From the NCBI RefSeq assembly GCF_000718515.1, contig NZ_JNZS01000005.1, forward strand, positions 1 to 64,000: a stretch of DNA of 64,000 bases. Reading direction: 5' to 3'. The translations under genes and the position numbers were made by a program. Shown here one piece after another: positions 61,187-64,000 of this stretch (position 1 is its first letter; each line of letters opens with the position of its first letter). Under the pieces are notes generated by a model. It made no database searches. It was not told the DNA's origin and worked only from the letters and a program-made list of their open reading frames with translations. The DNA comes from Micromonospora parva (GTDB taxonomy: Bacteria > Actinomycetota > Actinomycetes > Mycobacteriales > Micromonosporaceae).

Positions 61187-61957
61187 GTGGTGACCACACT
61201 GGCGATCGACTGCGGCGGCGGGGGCATCAAGGCGTCCGTGCTCGACGAGGCGGGAACGATGCGGGCCCGGCCGTTGCGGGTGCCCACTCCGTACCCTCTG
61301 CCGCCCGCGTTGTTTGTCCGGACCCTGCTGGATCTGGGCGGGCGCCTGCCGACGGCGGACCGGCTCACGGTCGGCGTACCCGGGATGATCCGGCACGGCG
61401 TGGTGGTGAGCACCCCGCACTACGTCACCCGCAACGGCCCCCGCACCCGGATCGACCCGGACCTGCTCGCCGAGTGGTCCGGCTGGGACGCGCGGGGGGC
61501 GCTTGCCGACGCGTTCGGGGTGCCGGCGCTGGTGCTCAACGACGCCGAGGTGCACGGCGCCGGGGTGGTCGCCGGCACCGGTTGCGAGCTGGTGCTGACC
61601 CTGGGAACGGGGCTGGGCAGCGCGCTCTTCGACGGTGGGGTGCTCGCACCGCACCTGGAGCTGTCGCACGCGCCGGTGCGCTGGGGCACCACCTACGACA
61701 CGTACGTCGGCGAGCCGGAACGTCGACGGCTCGGCGACGCCTTCTGGTCCCGGCGGATCCGGCAGGTGGTGGACGGGCTCCGCCCGGTGTTCCGCTGGGA
61801 CCGGCTCTACCTGGGCGGGGGCAACTCCCGACTGATCCGGCCCGAGCAGCTGGCCCGGATGGGCGACGACGTGGTGGTGGTGCCGAACACCGCCGGGATC
61901 GTCGGCGGCGTCCGCGCCTGGGAGCTCTCCGCCGGACGCCGGGACGCCCGCACCTGA
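61187..61957 (+). CDS. ROK family / polyphosphate glucokinase-like kinase
   Basis: This 256-aa ROK protein has phosphate loop 1 LAIDCGGGGIKASVLDEAG, the sugar loop LVLNDAEVHGAG and the adenosine/phosphate loop LVLTLGTGLGSALFDGGVLA. Its length and ending are close to polyphosphate glucokinase (PPGK), which phosphorylates glucose with polyphosphate or ATP. The loop reads GGGG instead of the PPGK GGSG, and the ROK zinc-binding CXCG motif is absent, as in PPGK. A sugar kinase is likely; the donor is undecided. The GTG at 61187 is used. Confidence 0.82.
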   Translation: MVTTLAIDCGGGGIKASVLDEAGTMRARPLRVPTPYPLPPALFVRTLLDLGGRLPTADRLTVGVPGMIRHGVVVSTPHYVTRNGPRTRIDPDLLAEWSGWDARGALADAFGVPALVLNDAEVHGAGVVAGTGCELVLTLGTGLGSALFDGGVLAPHLELSHAPVRWGTTYDTYVGEPERRRLGDAFWSRRIRQVVDGLRPVFRWDRLYLGGGNSRLIRPEQLARMGDDVVVVPNTAGIVGGVRAWELSAGRRDART

Positions 61958-62076
61958 CCCTTCGGCGGCACTGGGCGGCCGGAACTGGCCCGATCTCGAC
62001 CCCGGGAACAGTCGCCAAACTTCCAGTGTTGTGCCAGCGTCGGAACAGGTGACGGTGCGACCCGAGGAGGTGGCAG

Positions 62077-62445
62077 ATGGATCTTCTGGCGGACTACCGG
62101 CGGGCGACCATGTTCTTCGAAACCGGTGACCCCAGCGGGGCAGCCCGACTGCTGGAGCCGATCATCGACGCCGAACCCGGCAACGCGGCGGTTCGGCAGT
62201 TGCTGGCCCGGGCGTACTTCCAGTCGGCCCAGCTCACTCGGGCCGAGGAGCACCTGCGCGAGCTTATCGAGCGGGACCCCAGCGACCACTACGCACACCA
62301 CGTGCTCGGTCGGACGCTGGAACGGCTCAACCGGCACAACGACGCGCTGCGGCACCTGCGCATCGCCGCCGCGATGTACGCGGCCAACGACGACTACCGG
62401 ACCGCGCTGGAGCGGGTGGAGACCCGCCTGGGCGGCAGGCGCTGA
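62077..62445 (+). CDS. Tetratricopeptide repeat protein
   Basis: This 122-aa cytosolic protein is made of three TPR motifs (YRRATMFFETGDPSGAARLL, then ARAYFQSAQLTRAEEHLREL and LGRTLERLNRHNDALRHLRI). It is likely an adaptor for protein-protein contacts. The ATG at 62077 has GAGGAGG 7 nt upstream. No partner is evident among the neighbours. A small hairpin follows. Confidence 0.85.
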   Translation: MDLLADYRRATMFFETGDPSGAARLLEPIIDAEPGNAAVRQLLARAYFQSAQLTRAEEHLRELIERDPSDHYAHHVLGRTLERLNRHNDALRHLRIAAAMYAANDDYRTALERVETRLGGRR

Positions 62446-62467
62446 GCCTGACCCGGTGACGAGTGCG

Positions 62468-62491
62468 GGGGCGGTCCCACGGGGCCGCCCC
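62468..62491 (+). terminator. Possible terminator after the TPR gene
   Basis: A 7-bp GC stem (62468-62474 with 62485-62491), with some extra pairing in the loop, lies 22 bp beyond the stop and is followed by TT. Confidence 0.45.
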
Positions 62492-62563
62492 TTCGTCGTC
62501 GGACGACCCGGCGGACGTGCCTAGGATGGCGGACATGGGACCTGACCGGCCGGGGGCTGCGGC

Positions 62564-62818
62564 ATGAAGCTCAAGCTGGACCTGCACGAGATCTTCAACA
62601 AGGGCCACGACATCGACCGCGCCCTGCGCGGGATCATGGACGAGGCGGTGGCGAAGAAGGCCACCCTCGTCGAGATCATCCCGGGTAAGGGGTCCGGCCA
62701 GCTCAAGAAGCGGGTGCTGCGGTTCCTCGACCAGAAGGATGTCAAGCAGCTCTACCACCGGGTGGAGAAGGACTCGAAGAACTTCGGCCGCCTCTTCGTC
62801 CACTTCCGCTGGAAGTAA
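62564..62818 (+). CDS. Smr-like domain small protein
   Basis: This 84-aa protein resembles a stand-alone Smr (MutS2-related) domain: LDLHEIFNKGHDIDRALRGI, then TLVEIIPGKGSGQLKKRVLR and KNFGRLFVHFRWK. The LDLH motif and the G-K-G-S-G loop are the hallmarks of Smr endonuclease-type domains. The family's nicking or RNA-cleaving activity in this short form is unproven. The ATG at 62564 is used. It is not clearly linked to any neighbour. Confidence 0.8.
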   Translation: MKLKLDLHEIFNKGHDIDRALRGIMDEAVAKKATLVEIIPGKGSGQLKKRVLRFLDQKDVKQLYHRVEKDSKNFGRLFVHFRWK

Positions 62819-62885
62819 GACCACGGCCAACGGAAGCACTGCGGACAGGCTGCCCAGCCCGGCCGACGAGCTGGCACTACACACG

Positions 62886-63080
62886 TCAGGCCCCGACCTC
62901 AGCGACCATCGTGTCCGCGTCCTCGAACGACTCGACCGTGCGGAATCCTTCAGCGGCGGTCAGGTATCGGAACCAGGCTGCGCCGACTGACCGCTCAGCT
63001 TGGCCGACCGCAACCAGGCCAAAGTCGGTTGGCCGCATCCACCCGATCAGCCGAGGTTGCTGCGCGGACGCCGAGGTCAG
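62886..63080 (-). pseudogene. Remnant of a GNAT acetyltransferase
   Basis: Read on the minus strand, an open segment gives LIGWMRPTDFGLVAVGQAER, then SVGAAWFRYLTAAEGF, then SFEDADTMVAEVGA and a TGA at 62888-62886. The core (D-G-L-V-A-V ... V-G-A-A-W-F-R) resembles the middle strands of GNAT proteins, but the N-terminal part is missing: an in-frame TGA lies just upstream at 63083-63081, and the acetyl-CoA loop is absent. I interpret it as a decayed gene between the Smr-like gene and the methyltransferase. A short functional ORF from the ATG at 63038 is less likely. Confidence 0.45.
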
Positions 63081-63115
63081 TCACCGCCGAAGCCTCGCAC
63101 ACGACTCGGACCAGG

Positions 63116-63742
63116 TCAGCCCTGTGGGCGCTGCGCCCAGAAGAGGCTGTGCCCGCTGCTGCCCTCCGGGACGAAATCCTCGGCGCTGATCGTCAGCCCC
63201 GCCTGCTGCAGCCAGGCGCGGTAACTGGAGGCGTCGGCGTGGCTCCACCACATGGTGGCGGGGCCATCGAGCCAGTTGTCCTCGGTGCCTGTCCAGGCGG
63301 TGTTGCCGACGGTGGTGAGCAGCCAGCCGCCGGGGCGTAACCAGGTGGCGATGCTCTTGATGAGCTGCGGCTGGTCGGCCAGGGGCATATGGATGAGGGC
63401 GTAGAGGCAAACCACGGCATCGAAGGAGGCCGGCGGCAGGTCGAGCCGGGTGGCGTCCGAGTGGAGAAAGGTGCCGTTTGGCACCAGGCGGCGTGCCCGC
63501 TCGATCTGCACGTCGCTGACGTCAACGCCGGTCACGCGGTGTCCCGCGTTGGCGAGGAAGCGGGCGACCGGCACCCCGCAGCCGCACCCGAGGTCGAGGA
63601 CCCCTGCTGAGGCAGGTAGGCGCTGGTGTAAGTCGGCCAGCCAGGGACCGTACTGGCCGTCGTCGGCGTCGTCCGATCGATAGTGGTAGGAGAGCGTGTC
63701 GTACCCCCGTCGTACCAATTCACGCTCGTCGTTCCTGCTCAT
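63116..63742 (-). CDS. Class I SAM-dependent methyltransferase
   Basis: This 208-aa protein has SAM motif I VLDLGCGCGVPVARFLA, motif II VTGVDVSDVQIERA, the acidic SDATRLDLPPASFDAVVC and the post-motif LIKSIATWLRPGGWLLTTVG. It is a Methyltransf_25/11-type small-molecule methyltransferase. The substrate is unknown. The ATG at 63742 (MSRNDERELVRRGYDTLSYH) is used; earlier in-frame codons lack a ribosome-binding site. It lies divergent from the ATPase gene at the window edge. Confidence 0.88.
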   Translation of the reverse strand: MSRNDERELVRRGYDTLSYHYRSDDADDGQYGPWLADLHQRLPASAGVLDLGCGCGVPVARFLANAGHRVTGVDVSDVQIERARRLVPNGTFLHSDATRLDLPPASFDAVVCLYALIHMPLADQPQLIKSIATWLRPGGWLLTTVGNTAWTGTEDNWLDGPATMWWSHADASSYRAWLQQAGLTISAEDFVPEGSSGHSLFWAQRPQG

Positions 63743-63852
63743 TCCGGGAACCCTACGAGGCTCGGTGTCGCCTGCCAGCGGTAGAGGTCGCACAGCAGGC
63801 AAATCTCGGCGCAGTGGTGGATCAGTTCCCTGCTGAGGTAGGTAGACTGTCT

Positions 63853-63877
63853 CGAAGTAAGATTGAATCTAGCTTCG
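63853..63877. promoter_or_regulatory. Palindrome upstream of the edge ATPase gene
   Basis: CGAAG-TA-AGATT-G-AATCT-AG-CTTCG is a 25-bp two-part palindrome centred on one base, 9 bp before the ATG of the ATPase gene. It is AT-rich and abuts the ribosome-binding site, so it could be an operator for either divergent gene. Confidence 0.45.
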
Positions 63878-63886
63878 GGAGGGTCG

Positions 63887-64000
63887 ATGTTCATCGGCCG
63901 CCGGACGGAACTCGACCTGCTCGGCAAGCAGCTTGATCATGTGAAGCGCACCGGTCAGGGCCGTTCCGTCGCCATCCGTGGTCGCCGCCAGGTGGGCAAG
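63887..64000 (+). CDS. AAA/archaeal-type ATPase, N-terminal fragment (cut by window end)
   Basis: The first 38 residues are MFIGRRTELDLLGKQLDHVK, then RTGQGRSVAIRGRRQVGK. The RGRRQVGK end is the beginning of a Walker A motif as found in DUF234-type and archaeal-ATPase P-loop proteins (GRRRVGKS). GGGAGG lies about 5 nt before the ATG at 63887. The remainder is outside the window, so the domain layout and partners cannot be seen. Confidence 0.75.
   Translation, partial: MFIGRRTELDLLGKQLDHVKRTGQGRSVAIRGRRQVGK

Overview
The window is high-GC actinobacterial DNA. Start codons are often GTG, nearly all third codon positions are G or C, and many neighbouring stop and start codons overlap by 4 bp. 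The gene order mshA - YbjN - gpmA - phoU/senX3/regX3 - Ppx - TIM-barrel protein - excisionase-like HTH - bS22 - epimerase - acyltransferase - SerB-like HAD - glutaredoxin - rex - hemACDB matches, from memory, the conserved block around Rv0486-Rv0512 of Mycobacterium tuberculosis and the bldN-rex-hem region of Streptomyces. Mycothiol synthesis, a BldN-type sigma factor with a DUF5667 partner, and several palindromic intergenic repeats together suggest a member of the Micromonosporaceae, probably Micromonospora. The genus is an inference.

Layout. 0-5.5 kb: methyltransferase, short-chain dehydrogenase, mshA, YbjN protein and a histone-H1-like Rho-N protein, separated by repeat elements. 5.8-8.5 kb: two tandem paralogous MFS exporters. 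8.6-12.4 kb: gpmA, then phoU divergent from the SenX3-RegX3 phosphate two-component system, with a PHO-box-like array between them. 12.4-18.6 kb: a repeat island, a Cys-rich protein, a Ppx/GppA phosphatase, a TIM-barrel protein, a CGNR zinc-finger regulator, an ATP-grasp ligase coupled to a small lipoprotein (YgiBC-like), and proline dehydrogenase. 18.6-25 kb: a hydrolase-TetR pair behind a palindrome, a membrane metallopeptidase-like protein, and a MacAB-type ABC exporter operon. 25-31 kb: conserved small proteins including a 33-aa ribosomal protein bS22, an epimerase-acyltransferase pair, a HAD phosphatase, and the BldN/RsbN sigma/anti-sigma module. 31-42.4 kb: acyl-CoA synthetase, glutaredoxin and HAD genes, a convergent two-component system, then the Rex-controlled heme operon rex-hemA-hemC-hemD-hemB, whose genes overlap or nearly abut.

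42.4-64 kb is a more accessory half: an intergenic region with two perfect DnaA boxes ahead of an XRE regulator, a large secreted nuclease, a double GNAT protein, a transglycosylase-like protein, an FmdB protein, a cyclase/ATPase regulator, a secreted phospholipase A2, a secreted GHL10-type glycoside hydrolase, an APC permease, a LacI regulator, a BON-methyltransferase fusion, an island of tandem repeats, an ABC-F protein, a ROK kinase, TPR and Smr-like small proteins, a GNAT remnant, a methyltransferase, and the start of an AAA ATPase cut by the window edge.

Functional links that can be read from the DNA: phosphate sensing (PhoU/SenX3/RegX3 with its own PHO box), redox control of heme synthesis (a Rex operator ahead of rex-hemACDB), mycothiol and glutaredoxin thiol chemistry, and developmental sigma control (a BldN-type promoter ahead of rsbN). 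The least explained elements are the YgiB/YgiC-like pair, the DnaA-box pair away from any replication gene, the coupled leader ORF of bldN, and several families of palindromic or tandem intergenic repeats. No CRISPR array, rRNA, tRNA, prophage or transposase gene was seen.
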